Assembly (NCBI GenBank): GCA_021372725.1
Contig: JAJFTV010000184.1
Span: 1 to 33,643, forward strand
Source of the DNA: Chloroflexota bacterium
GTDB lineage: Bacteria > Chloroflexota > Anaerolineae > Anaerolineales > Anaerolineaceae
Direction: 5' to 3'
Length of the DNA stretch: 33,643 bases
The position numbers and the translations under genes are program-made. This document shows, piece by piece, positions 14,236 through 22,969 of the stretch. The number at the start of each line of letters is the position of its first letter. Positions within the stretch are counted from its first letter, which is position 1. A model generated the notes under the pieces. It had not been told where the DNA came from and made no database searches. It saw only the letters and a list, made by a program, of their open reading frames with translations.

Positions 14236-15597
14236 ATGCAATCGACTGATAACATCCAGGATTCTCAAATAACCCATGAACACCAGACAATTTCGGAGAC
14301 GATCCGGGTATTAAAACATTCTCTTCCTCTTTCCAATATCCTGGCTTCAATTCTGGAGAAAGTCTTCTCGGTCATTACACAGGCAGAGTTTGGCGTTGTG
14401 ATGATTTGGGATCAATCTTCAGGATTATTCCGACCCTGGGCTTCCTACGGTTGTGATCCGGTCGTGATTAAACGTATTGGTCTAAGAGCAGGGGAATCGA
14501 TTACGGGGAAAGTGTATGAGGAAGGGATGCCCATCCTATTAAATTCACGCCAGGAAATAGAGTGCGCAATGGAGAATATTCGGTCAGGTAATTGCTTCAT
14601 CCTGGACCGCGCGTTGGGTCATGAATACAAACCGGCCTGTACCATCGCAGCACCCATTTCTGTTGTCGCGCAAAAGTTCGGTGTTCTGATTCTCCATAGC
14701 TTTATTGAAGGGCACCAATTTGACCAGGCTGACATCCCATTTGTCCAATCAATGGCAGATTTAATGGCTATCGCCATTGAATATTCACGTCAGGTTGCTA
14801 AAGCGGATATCATCCACCAGACTCACGAAGCAGAACAACTCCGCTCAGAAATGATGGCAGCGCTTTCACATGAATTACGCATGCCCTTGACCACTATCAA
14901 GGGTTATTCAACGTTGTTATTGATGGATGAAGTCCATTGGGAAAATACCCAGATAAACGAATATCTTCATCTCATTGATGAAGAGTGCGATAACATGCAA
15001 TCCATGATCAAAACCATCCTTGATTCCTCTCTTATCGATGTGAACCAGTTATCTATTGAATCACAGCCGCTGCACCTTGAGAATATTACACGTCAGGTAG
15101 CCAATGAGATTCAACGCCAGACAAGTAATCATCAGTTGATTGTCGATCTTTCGCCCTCACTCCCTATGGTCGCAGCGGACTCTCGGTGGATCAAACAAGT
15201 TTTTCGAAATATTCTGGATAATGCCGTGAAATATTCCCCCAATGGAGGATTAATTGTCATCCATGGCGAAGTTCGTAAGGATGATGTTGTTATCAGTATT
15301 GCCGATCAGGGAATCGGCATCTCACCAGAAGACTTGATCCCAATCTTCGAAAAATACTTCAGGGTCAGAAATACAAGTACCAGAAACATCCCGGGGACAG
15401 GCCTGGGTTTACCAATTTCCCGCGCGATCGTGGAAGTACACGGGGGCCGGATTTGGGCAGACAGTAAACTGGGTCAGGGCACCACGGTATTTTTTTCACT
15501 ACCGATCCTAAACATAAAAACCAAACCCCCAACCCCGTTGAATAAACAAAACGAGATAGATTTTGATCTGTATGGAAATGAAGAAGGGATGAAATAA
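14236..15597 (+). CDS. GAF-domain sensor histidine kinase
   Basis: A 453-residue cytosolic sensor kinase with no membrane segments. A GAF domain occupies about 32-180, preceded by a short helix; it contains several cysteines (73, 110, 120, 135) that could suit redox or metal sensing, which is speculation. The dimerisation/phosphoacceptor domain has the H-box ALSHELRMPLTTIKGY with His212. The HATPase domain shows the N-box FRNILDNAVKYSP, G1 DQGIGI (358-363) and G2 GTGLGL (387-392). The start is put at ATG 14236; a GTG at 14221 is in frame but less likely. Its stop overlaps the ATG of the response regulator, making them a cognate pair. The pair sits directly before the second nuoEF set, so it is the obvious candidate regulator of that set. 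Confidence 0.93.
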   Translation: MQSTDNIQDSQITHEHQTISETIRVLKHSLPLSNILASILEKVFSVITQAEFGVVMIWDQSSGLFRPWASYGCDPVVIKRIGLRAGESITGKVYEEGMPILLNSRQEIECAMENIRSGNCFILDRALGHEYKPACTIAAPISVVAQKFGVLILHSFIEGHQFDQADIPFVQSMADLMAIAIEYSRQVAKADIIHQTHEAEQLRSEMMAALSHELRMPLTTIKGYSTLLLMDEVHWENTQINEYLHLIDEECDNMQSMIKTILDSSLIDVNQLSIESQPLHLENITRQVANEIQRQTSNHQLIVDLSPSLPMVAADSRWIKQVFRNILDNAVKYSPNGGLIVIHGEVRKDDVVISIADQGIGISPEDLIPIFEKYFRVRNTSTRNIPGTGLGLPISRAIVEVHGGRIWADSKLGQGTTVFFSLPILNIKTKPPTPLNKQNEIDFDLYGNEEGMK

Positions 15598-16304
15598 TGA
15601 ATAGCCCAGGACGAATCTTAATCGTAGATGATGAACCGAAGATGGTTCGCCTGTTAAGCAACGTTTTCACATCAACTGGTTTCAAGGTGCTTACATGTCT
15701 GAGTCCCAGACTTGCTGCCGGACAAGTGGCCATGGAACAGCCGGATCTGATCATTCTGGATATAGTGTTTCCCGGGCATACGGATGGGTATGATGTCTGC
15801 CGTCAGATACGTGAATTTTCCTCCGTTCCAATCATCATGCTGACGGCCAAAGTTCGCGATACGGATAAACTATGCGGCTTTGATGCCGGCGCAGATGATT
15901 ATGTAACCAAGCCATTCAACTCCAAAGAGCTTGTAGCCAGGGTGCGCGCGCTACTCAAGCGCGCCCATACTGCCCTTCCTGTTGAAAGCTCTGCCGACAT
16001 TAACCTGGGAAGACTGCGAATCGAGCAGGCAAACCGGCGGGTAACGGTCGATGGTGAAGAAATACACCTTACGCCGATCGAATTTAACTTGCTCAGCAAA
16101 TTGGCTCAACATCATGATCAAGTTATGACACACGAGCAATTATTGACCCTGGTTTGGGGTCAAGATTATCTTTATGACACTGAATATCTGCGTACTTTTA
16201 TATACACCTTGAGGAAAAAGATCGAAATCGATCCATCCCATCCGGATCTCATCAAACGTTATCCGGGAATTGGCTATTCCCTGGTCACACCAAAAGAAGA
16301 TTAA
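15597..16304 (+). CDS. OmpR/PhoB-family response regulator
   Basis: A 235-residue two-component DNA-binding regulator. The receiver domain has the acidic pair Asp11/Asp12, the phosphoacceptor Asp55 (LIILDIVFPG), Thr83 and Lys105 (TKPF). The C-terminal winged helix runs from about 135 to 232 and shows the usual HLTPIEFNLLSKLAQH, a recognition-helix region DTEYLRTFIYTLRKKI and the closing KRYPGIGYSL. The ATG is embedded in the kinase stop (TAATG), so both are translated together. Relatives bind direct repeats with about 11-bp periodicity; repeats of that kind and a Pho-box-like half-site lie in the 236-nt gap after the gene, just ahead of the second nuoE. The target genes are therefore probably the downstream redox cluster. 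Confidence 0.93.
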   Translation: MNSPGRILIVDDEPKMVRLLSNVFTSTGFKVLTCLSPRLAAGQVAMEQPDLIILDIVFPGHTDGYDVCRQIREFSSVPIIMLTAKVRDTDKLCGFDAGADDYVTKPFNSKELVARVRALLKRAHTALPVESSADINLGRLRIEQANRRVTVDGEEIHLTPIEFNLLSKLAQHHDQVMTHEQLLTLVWGQDYLYDTEYLRTFIYTLRKKIEIDPSHPDLIKRYPGIGYSLVTPKED

Positions 16305-16339
16305 TGGGCTCAGGTTTCACACCTGGCATTGTTACCTGT

Positions 16340-16350
16340 CTGTCATAAAA
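16340..16350 (+). promoter_or_regulatory. Pho-box-like half-site and direct repeats upstream of the second nuoE
   Basis: CTGTCATAAAA at 16340-16350 matches the first 11 positions of the E. coli Pho box; the second half is not conserved. Farther on, TTCAC occurs at 16381-16385 and again at 16392-16396, exactly 11 bp apart, as for OmpR-family sites. TGTCATAA recurs at 22986-22993 before the GXGXG gene. Binding by the neighbouring regulator is inference. Confidence 0.35.
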
Positions 16351-16540
16351 AAGTTCAATCTGGGCTCTTTTTAATTTCCCTTCACGTAATCTTCACTTTT
16401 ATGCCAGATTCCTTTTTCATTTCTTTATGTTAATGATGCTACTATGTAGATGCCGAATTTTATTGGTTTTAAATAATTTAAATGGAAAAGGATTAATATC
16501 CGTATTTTTTCTCAGACTTCAAAAAAGGAGTAGAGTACGG

Positions 16541-17017
16541 ATGGAAATTTCAATTGAGGAAATTGACCAGATTATAAACCAGGAAGCCTTCGGTGAAGGC
16601 TCATTGATTACCGCACTCGAAGCAATCCAGACGCGGTATAGTTACCTGCCCTCCGAAGCCATCATTTTAGCAAGTGACCGCTTCGGCATTCCTCTTTCGC
16701 AAATTTACTCAGTCGCCACCTTTTACAATGCCTTCAGTTTGAAGCCCAAAGGAAAGCATTGCCTGCAGGTGTGCATGGGAACTGCCTGCCATGTGCGCGG
16801 GAGTCCCCAGGTGCTGGATCGGTTGCAGACAAAGCTGGGGATTAGCGCAGGCGAGACTTCCCGCGATCATCTTTATACGCTGGAAACAGTCAACTGCCTG
16901 GGAGCATGCGCCCTGGGGCCAATCGTTGTCACAGATGGCGAATATTCCGGTCAAATGAATTCACAAAAAATCGATCGTCTCCTCAAATCTCTTTTTCATT
17001 CTGAGGATATATCATGA
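16541..17017 (+). CDS. nuoE: NuoE-type thioredoxin-like [2Fe-2S] subunit (second copy)
   Basis: A 158-residue homologue of the 24 kDa NADH dehydrogenase subunit. Ligands are Cys78 and Cys83 (CMGTAC) and Cys119 and Cys123 (CLGAC). ATG 16541 is preceded by AAGGAG at 16525-16530; the frame is open back to 16427, but the upstream part is low-complexity and unlike the family. It overlaps nuoF by 4 nt (ATGA). It shares the fold but only part of the sequence with the copy at 13160-13633, so the two sets are old paralogues or separately acquired rather than a recent duplication. It opens the redox cluster that continues to 25341 or beyond. Confidence 0.93.
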   Translation: MEISIEEIDQIINQEAFGEGSLITALEAIQTRYSYLPSEAIILASDRFGIPLSQIYSVATFYNAFSLKPKGKHCLQVCMGTACHVRGSPQVLDRLQTKLGISAGETSRDHLYTLETVNCLGACALGPIVVTDGEYSGQMNSQKIDRLLKSLFHSEDIS

Positions 17018-18873
17018 CCCGCTTCGAATCGATTCAAACATTTGAAGAATGGCAGGCTGGATTGGAAGACAGTTGGAATGAAGAAAAACCTTGTCTGCGT
17101 GTTTGCGACGGTACCGGCTGCAGGGCATTGGGCAGCCTGGAAATGCTGGCTCAACTCCGCAACGAAGTTCAAAATGCCAACCTGGATGTCCCGATTGAAG
17201 TGATCAGCACGGGTTGCCCCGGTTTTTGCGAATGTGGGCCATTAGTCACCGTTTACCCGCAACGCATTTCTTATCAAAAAGTGCAGATCGAAGACACACA
17301 TGACATTGTACAAAAGACCCTGGTGGAAGGGACAATCGTTGATCGTTTATTGTACACAGATCCCCAAACCGGTGAGCACATCCACCTGGAACCAGATCTG
17401 CCATTTTACCAAAAACAAAAACGTTTGATCCTTAATTTGAACGGCCGCATTGATCCATCAGAAATCAAGGAGTATATTGCCCTGGGTGGTTACAAAGCGC
17501 TGGTTAAAAGCCTCACCAGCATGACTCCAACGCAAATTATCGCAGAGATGAAAGCCTCGGGTTTGCGCGGGCGCGGAGGAGCAGGTTTCCCTACCGGATT
17601 AAAATGGGAGCTTTGTCGTAATAATGTCCTCAAAGTGGGGGAGGGTTATGTTATTTGCAACAGTGATGAAGGTGATCCAGGAGCATTCATGGACCGCTCC
17701 GTCATGGAGGGCAACCCCCATTCAGTTATAGAAGGCATGATCATTGGTGCTTATGCAATGGAAATTCACCAGGGTTTCGTTTACATTCGAAGCGAATATC
17801 CCCTGGCAGTGGAGCAACTAAAAAATGCCATTCAGCAGGCTGAAGCAATTGGGCTGTTGGGTAAAAATATCCTGGGAACCGGTTTTGACTTCACTTTAAG
17901 AATTCGTCTCGGAGCAGGTGCTTTTGTATGCGGAGAAGAAACAGCGCTGATTGCCTCATTGGAAGGCCGCATCGGCGAGCCAAGACCACGCCCACCTTTC
18001 CCCGCCCAATCGGGTTTATGGGGGAAACCTTCCAACATCAACAATGTGGAAACCTGGGCAAATGTGCCAAACATCATTCTGAATGGCGCACAGCAGTATG
18101 CATCCATCGGTACTGAAAAATCCAAAGGTACAAAGATCTTTTCTGTCGTCGGCAAGATTAACAATACAGGATTGGTGGAAGTACCCATGGGGATCTCACT
18201 GCGAGAAGTGGTGTATGACATTGGCGGTGGTATCCCTCACCATAAGAAATTCAAGGCGGCACAATTGGGAGGCCCTTCCGGTGGATGCATCCCGGCCGAA
18301 TTGCTCGATGTGAAAATCGATTATGAATCACTTAGCTCCCTGGGCGCAATCATGGGTTCGGGAGGCCTGGTGGTAGCAGACGAAGATACCTGCATGGTCG
18401 ATTTCGCCCGCTATTTCATGACCTTCACCCAGCAGGAATCATGTGGTAAATGCGTCCCCTGCCGGATTGGCACGAAAGTTATGCTTGAGACTCTGACAAG
18501 AATCTGCAATGGAAAAGGCGAGCCAGGCGATCTGGATTATCTCGTCGAACTTGGCACGCATATCCAACAAAGCTCACTTTGCGGGTTGGGTCAAACCGCG
18601 CCTAATCCGGTCCTTTCAACGATTCGTTATTTTAGAGATGAATATGAAGCCCACATAGTTGAAAAAAGGTGTCCAGCAAAGGTCTGCAAATCGCTGATCA
18701 CCTACACCATTGACCCGGAGCTGTGTGTTGGCTGCATGGTTTGTTTGCACAACTGCAGCAGCAATGCCATCCAGGGAGAAAAACAGAACCCCCACGTCAT
18801 CGATACAGAGCGCTGTACCCGCTGCGGTGTGTGCATGAATATGTGCAAATTCGACGCTGTCCTGGTGGAGTAA
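17014..18873 (+). CDS. nuoF: NuoF/HydB-type NADH-oxidising diaphorase subunit (second copy)
   Basis: A 619-residue flavoprotein. The N-terminal thioredoxin-like [2Fe-2S] domain is complete here (Cys31, Cys36, Cys68, Cys72), unlike its paralogue at 11269-13173. NADH/FMN motifs are GRGGAGFP (185-192) and DEGDPGAFMDRS. The [4Fe-4S] ligands are Cys477, 480, 483 and 523. A C-terminal 2x[4Fe-4S] ferredoxin (Cys571-581, Cys601-611) completes the wiring. GAGG inside nuoE serves as ribosome binding site and the genes overlap by 4 nt. The role expected from the family is entry of electrons from NADH (or exit to NAD+). The partners encoded next are a HoxU-like adaptor and an HdrA-MvhD fusion rather than a catalytic hydrogenase or complex I core. 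Confidence 0.93.
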   Translation: MTRFESIQTFEEWQAGLEDSWNEEKPCLRVCDGTGCRALGSLEMLAQLRNEVQNANLDVPIEVISTGCPGFCECGPLVTVYPQRISYQKVQIEDTHDIVQKTLVEGTIVDRLLYTDPQTGEHIHLEPDLPFYQKQKRLILNLNGRIDPSEIKEYIALGGYKALVKSLTSMTPTQIIAEMKASGLRGRGGAGFPTGLKWELCRNNVLKVGEGYVICNSDEGDPGAFMDRSVMEGNPHSVIEGMIIGAYAMEIHQGFVYIRSEYPLAVEQLKNAIQQAEAIGLLGKNILGTGFDFTLRIRLGAGAFVCGEETALIASLEGRIGEPRPRPPFPAQSGLWGKPSNINNVETWANVPNIILNGAQQYASIGTEKSKGTKIFSVVGKINNTGLVEVPMGISLREVVYDIGGGIPHHKKFKAAQLGGPSGGCIPAELLDVKIDYESLSSLGAIMGSGGLVVADEDTCMVDFARYFMTFTQQESCGKCVPCRIGTKVMLETLTRICNGKGEPGDLDYLVELGTHIQQSSLCGLGQTAPNPVLSTIRYFRDEYEAHIVEKRCPAKVCKSLITYTIDPELCVGCMVCLHNCSSNAIQGEKQNPHVIDTERCTRCGVCMNMCKFDAVLVE

Positions 18874-18882
18874 GGAGAGAGC

Positions 18883-19590
18883 ATGATCTCTTTGACGATC
18901 AATGATAAGCCAATTCAGGTTGTCGAAGGTCGAACCATTTTGGAGGCCTGCCGGGAACACGACATCTACATTCCCACTCTTTGTTACCATCCTGCGCTTG
19001 AACCTTATGGCGGCTGTCGTCTTTGCATGGTGGAGTTGAACGCTCCCCAAAGGCCAGCACGTTTGGTGGCAGCCTGTGTTTACCCTTGTGAAGAAGGCCT
19101 TGTCGTTCAAACTGATACTGCCTTGGTGAAGAAGAGCCGCCGTATGACAGCCGAACTGTTGCTGGCAAGCGCCCAGCATACACCTGAAATTCTGGATCTT
19201 GCCAATGAATTAGGTGTACAAACTGTCCATTTTCAATTGCCAGAGGAGAACTCTTGCGTCTTGTGTGGGCTTTGTGTGAGAGCCTGCAAAGAGATTGTCG
19301 GTGTGGCTGCAATCAGCCTGATCGAGCGCGGTATAACGAAAAAAGTAAGCGCTCCTTTCCAATTGGCTTCATCACGCTGTATCGGCTGTGGGACCTGCGT
19401 TTTGATTTGCCCAACCGGTGCATTCAAATTCGAGGAGGTGGCAGGTTTTCACAATGTAGAGCCTACATTGGAAGGCTACCGGCGAGGCTATTACCGCTCC
19501 AGCGGTGAAGTCGATTTGCGTCCCAATTTTGTTCAGGATTTGACATCATTACTCAGCATTCAGTCCAAGCCCGCTGAACCAAAAGGATAG
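18883..19590 (+). CDS. HoxU/NuoG-N-terminal-like ferredoxin adaptor lacking the His-Cys3 cluster
   Basis: A 235-residue wiring subunit corresponding to the first third of NuoG. It has the [2Fe-2S] ferredoxin (Cys34, 45, 48, 65) and two C-terminal [4Fe-4S] sites (Cys125, 128, 131, 135 and Cys166, 169, 172, 176). The intervening domain that normally binds a cluster through His-x3-Cys-x2-Cys-x5-Cys is kept in length, but only the His (His99 in SAQHTPEILDLANEL) remains and all three cysteines are absent. The rest of NuoG is missing. AAGGAGAG precedes the ATG and the gene lies 9 nt after nuoF. The expected role is passing electrons between the NuoEF diaphorase and the HdrA-type subunit 8 nt downstream. 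HoxU of NAD-reducing hydrogenases is the nearest named relative, but no hydrogenase subunits are encoded here. Confidence 0.88.
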   Translation: MISLTINDKPIQVVEGRTILEACREHDIYIPTLCYHPALEPYGGCRLCMVELNAPQRPARLVAACVYPCEEGLVVQTDTALVKKSRRMTAELLLASAQHTPEILDLANELGVQTVHFQLPEENSCVLCGLCVRACKEIVGVAAISLIERGITKKVSAPFQLASSRCIGCGTCVLICPTGAFKFEEVAGFHNVEPTLEGYRRGYYRSSGEVDLRPNFVQDLTSLLSIQSKPAEPKG

Positions 19591-19598
19591 GAGGGATC

Positions 19599-21740
19599 AT
19601 GGCAGAAGAAGATACACTGATTGCCCAGAACACTCCGCGAGTGGGAGTAATCCTTTGCGAATGCGGCGGAATTATTGGCAATCAAATAAACCTGGAAGAG
19701 TTGGAACACCAAGCGGCCGGTCTGCCAGGGGTTGTTTATACTCATCATGAAGCTTACCCCTGCAGCAAGGATGGACAGGAACGCCTTCGCCAGGCAATTC
19801 AGGATTTTAATGTGGAACGTATTCTCATCGCAGGTTGTTCACCTCGCCTGGTTGAAAAACTCTTCCGCAAGTCCATCCAAAACACATCGATGGACCCAGG
19901 ATATTTGATGGTAGCAAATATCCGCGAACTGGCTAGTCAGCTTCATTTAATTGATCATCAAACAGCGTTTCAAAAAGCTATGAGCATCATCGAAACGGGT
20001 GTTGCACGTCTTACCACCATCCAGGTATCCGCACCCCATTATGGCAAAGTGCAGAAAAAAGCTCTGGTGATTGGCAGTGATCTGAGAGGCTTGAGTGTCG
20101 CACTGGCTCTGGCTGACAAAAACATACCGGTTACGGTTATGGACAAGGCAGATAAACCGGATGATTCGATCCCGAATATGCAAGAATATTCCGACCGAAT
20201 GGTCGGGGATCGAATCCGGGCTGCTCAAAACCATCCCGGGATCACACTGCTCAATGACGCTCAGTTGATTTCAGTCTACGGTCACCCAGGGGATTACACA
20301 GTAAACATAGAGCAACGTAATGAAACCACCTCTGTATCCGCGGGTGCAATGATTATTTCGAATGTCGCAAAAACAAAAACTTTGGGAAGTGGCCACTGGT
20401 TTGATCGATCACGAGTAAAAACACAAACTGAGTTTGAAATTGAGCTGGAGAATGGTTTACAAGGAGGTGGATCCCTGGCGTTGAAAGATGTAGTATTTAT
20501 CCTTTGTGCTGAAGAAAGCCAGCACCAGCATTGTTCAAGGGTTTGCTGCAATATCGGCCTCAAACAGGCGATTCGTATCAAGCAATTGAACCCTGATACA
20601 AATGTTACAGTTCTCTTTAGAGAATTGTATTTATCGGGCATCGGCGGAAGCCAGGAAGCTGAGATGATCAAGGCACGCAAGATGGGTGTGACCTTTTTCC
20701 GCTACCGCCAACAATCACCACCCGTTATTAGCGATGCAACCATTGATATTCAGGATATCCTTACACAGGAACCAGTACGCATCCCTTATGACAAGGTTAT
20801 CTTAAGCATGCCGCTCATTCCGGCCGAGGATACCAAAACGTTATCCACATTGCTGGGTCTACCTCTCGATGAATATGGATTTCTTGCAGAGTCGCGGATT
20901 CGACTTCGCCCGGGTAGCTATACCGATTCAGGAATTTATGTTTTAGGGAGTGCTCAGCAGCCCGCCGATACAACCGAGGCACTTTTTCAAGCCTATCTGA
21001 CCAGTGCGCGAGCTTTACGCTTTTTAAACCAGGAGACAATCCGGGTTGAATCGCCAGTTGCCATGATAAACCCGGAACTTTGCACCGGTTGTGGCAACTG
21101 TCCGCAGGTTTGTCCGGTAAATGCCGTTCACCTGGAACGCCGCGATGGGATTTTATCCCTTTCGACAATTGACGAGCTGCTCTGCATTGGATGCGGGAAT
21201 TGTGTGGTGGTCTGCCCGGTGAAAGCAATCAGTCTACCCGGTTGGGATAACCTGGAAATTCCGGTTCAAATCAGCGCCGCGTTGAATGAAGCCAGGTTCA
21301 AACCGGGCCAATCCAAAATTCTGGTACTGGCCTGTGAATGGAGTGCTTATGGAGCAGCAGAGACTGCTGGTCACAAGAAAATAACATTTCCAGATAATGC
21401 TCATATTCTACGTATGAACTGTTCTGCACGCTTTGACCCGTTTCACATTTTGTGGGCTTTCCTCAACGGCGCCGATGGCATCATGCTCGGCGCTTGCAAC
21501 CCGGGGGAATGTCATTACGGGATGGGAAATCTATATGCCCGGGAACGGGTGGAGGTGCTTCACGAAGAATTGGCAAGCCATAATATTGACCCGCGCCGTT
21601 TACGGCTGGAATTTTTCAACATTCAGGATGGTAAAAAATTTTCCAGTATCCTCAGAGATTTCGAGTACCAGATTGAAAATGACATGAGAGATCGCGGAAA
21701 GATGCCAGCCGGCGTTCACATGCCGGTTGATTCACGTTAG
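19599..21740 (+). CDS. hdrA: HdrA-like protein fused to an MvhD-like domain, with altered flavin motif
   Basis: A 713-residue fusion. Residues 14-140 are the HdrA N-terminal cluster domain (LCECGG, Cys55, GCSPR with Cys80, MVANIRE). Residues 152-470 are the thioredoxin-reductase-like core, with CSRVCC (312-317) and NPDTNVTVLFREL conserved. Two [4Fe-4S] sites follow (Cys495-505, Cys529-539). Residues 573-675 are MvhD-like (LACEWSAYG, MNCSARFDP, GACNPGECHYGMGN). In bifurcating heterodisulfide reductases HdrA carries the FAD that splits electrons and MvhD feeds it. Here the FAD motif reads GSDLRG instead of GGGxxG, the following GG loop is replaced by DDSIP, and the CNWC of MvhD is CEWS. Flavin binding, and hence bifurcation, is uncertain. 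AGGAGGG precedes the ATG. No HdrB or HdrC genes accompany it. Confidence 0.9.
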   Translation: MAEEDTLIAQNTPRVGVILCECGGIIGNQINLEELEHQAAGLPGVVYTHHEAYPCSKDGQERLRQAIQDFNVERILIAGCSPRLVEKLFRKSIQNTSMDPGYLMVANIRELASQLHLIDHQTAFQKAMSIIETGVARLTTIQVSAPHYGKVQKKALVIGSDLRGLSVALALADKNIPVTVMDKADKPDDSIPNMQEYSDRMVGDRIRAAQNHPGITLLNDAQLISVYGHPGDYTVNIEQRNETTSVSAGAMIISNVAKTKTLGSGHWFDRSRVKTQTEFEIELENGLQGGGSLALKDVVFILCAEESQHQHCSRVCCNIGLKQAIRIKQLNPDTNVTVLFRELYLSGIGGSQEAEMIKARKMGVTFFRYRQQSPPVISDATIDIQDILTQEPVRIPYDKVILSMPLIPAEDTKTLSTLLGLPLDEYGFLAESRIRLRPGSYTDSGIYVLGSAQQPADTTEALFQAYLTSARALRFLNQETIRVESPVAMINPELCTGCGNCPQVCPVNAVHLERRDGILSLSTIDELLCIGCGNCVVVCPVKAISLPGWDNLEIPVQISAALNEARFKPGQSKILVLACEWSAYGAAETAGHKKITFPDNAHILRMNCSARFDPFHILWAFLNGADGIMLGACNPGECHYGMGNLYARERVEVLHEELASHNIDPRRLRLEFFNIQDGKKFSSILRDFEYQIENDMRDRGKMPAGVHMPVDSR

Positions 21741-21781
21741 TTGAAATATTCTCCCCATGTTTTGAGAACAAGGAGGAACGT

Positions 21782-22951
21782 ATGGTAAAGCGCTTGGAAA
21801 CAGAAGTTTGGGAATTGGATAATTGCTCGGGTTGCGGTATGTGTGTGGCTGCTTGTTCAAAACAAGTACTGGCATGGCAGGATGATGGTCATCCTGTGCT
21901 GCAAACCCGTACAAAGAACCTTGGACTGTCAAAGACGACCCTGGATAGTTGTTCGTTCTGCCAGAAATTCTGTGAGGAAGTCTGCCCCCGTCTTGATCAT
22001 TGGATGCCCATTGAAGCCCAAACGATCCAGGCGGTACATGCCCGCGGTCCGATATTTTCTGGTGCTCCCAATGATGTGATTCGGGCGGTAATCAGCGCCG
22101 GGCGAAGCGCTGGCCTTTTGGACGGCATGATCATGCTGGATCTGGATCGTTGGAATCTCAAGCCGGTTGCCCGGATTGGTACCACCGTGGAACAGATCGT
22201 GGACACTGTTGGGCCGCAGTACCTATGGGCACCGATTTTCGACATGCTGAATGAAGCCATCTTCGAACAAAAGATGGAAAACATAGCAGTGATCGGTACC
22301 CCTTGCACTGCTCAAGCCATCCGCAAATTGCGAAGCTCCACCAATCCGTTGCTCAAACCTTACCAGGACGCAATCCGGTTAAGTGTGGCAGTATTTTGCA
22401 CCGGGGTTTACAAACCCGAGATGATCGAAGAGGTTCTGGTGAACCGTATGAATGTTCCTCGTGATCAGGTTCGCAGGCTGGAGATCTCGCCTGACCGGCA
22501 ATGGTTACGGGCGACGTTATGGGCTGGCAGTGTGCGAACCATCCAACGCCAGCAGGCAGAAAGTTACAGCCGCCCTGGTTGCGGAAAATGTGATGATTTC
22601 CTTGGAGAATCTGCTGATCTGGCTGTGGGGAGTCTGGGTGCACCGGCAGATGCTTCCACAATGATTGTCCGCTCACAAACCGGAGATATTTTTGTCCGCA
22701 ACGCCATCCAGATGGGTCTGTTGGAAGCTACACCCGATGCGGTGGATCTACAAGCCCTGGAAGCTGCTGCAAGCGAAAAAGATCGCCGTGAACGCGCCCA
22801 GGCATTCAAGGATCTTGAAATCCTGATGCTGGATGGGTTGGTTGATCCAAAGAAACGTTCGGAAGCCATTCAACAATTCATCAGGTTGTACCGCACACCG
22901 GCCCGACCCGGTGTTGTCGAAAACGTTCCGCGCGGCTGCACGGGTTGCTGA
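21782..22951 (+). CDS. FrhB-family (coenzyme F420 hydrogenase/dehydrogenase beta-type) iron-sulfur flavoprotein
   Basis: A 389-residue protein. The N-terminal ferredoxin region has Cys15, 18, 21, 25 and a second group Cys57, 60, 64, 68. The FrhB N- and C-domains follow, with VIGTPCTAQAIRKL (170-183), VAVFCTG (202-208) and SRPGCGKCDDFLGESADLAVGSLG (Cys267, Cys270). It ends in CTGC, an unusual Cys-rich tail. Family members bind FAD and [4Fe-4S] clusters and oxidise or reduce F420 in archaea; in bacteria many use ferredoxin or other carriers. No F420 biosynthesis gene is in this window, so F420 use cannot be claimed. AAGGAGG lies before the ATG. Its position between hdrA and the gltB pieces suggests that it links the electron pathway to the synthase. 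Confidence 0.88.
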   Translation: MVKRLETEVWELDNCSGCGMCVAACSKQVLAWQDDGHPVLQTRTKNLGLSKTTLDSCSFCQKFCEEVCPRLDHWMPIEAQTIQAVHARGPIFSGAPNDVIRAVISAGRSAGLLDGMIMLDLDRWNLKPVARIGTTVEQIVDTVGPQYLWAPIFDMLNEAIFEQKMENIAVIGTPCTAQAIRKLRSSTNPLLKPYQDAIRLSVAVFCTGVYKPEMIEEVLVNRMNVPRDQVRRLEISPDRQWLRATLWAGSVRTIQRQQAESYSRPGCGKCDDFLGESADLAVGSLGAPADASTMIVRSQTGDIFVRNAIQMGLLEATPDAVDLQALEAAASEKDRRERAQAFKDLEILMLDGLVDPKKRSEAIQQFIRLYRTPARPGVVENVPRGCTGC

Positions 22952-22969
22952 TCTTCTGACATTTCTAAC

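Noticed and set aside
13967..14272. 101-residue open frame upstream of the histidine kinase
   Set aside because: There is no ribosome binding site, it overlaps the proposed kinase promoter and start, and the translation shows no domain.
16311..16325. Hairpin CAGGT-TTCAC-ACCTG after the response regulator as a terminator
   Set aside because: The stem has only 5 bp and no T-run follows, so termination here is not supported.
21782..22951. Calling the FrhB-like protein F420-dependent
   Set aside because: The fold matches, but bacterial FrhB-family proteins often use other carriers, and no F420 biosynthesis gene is in the window.
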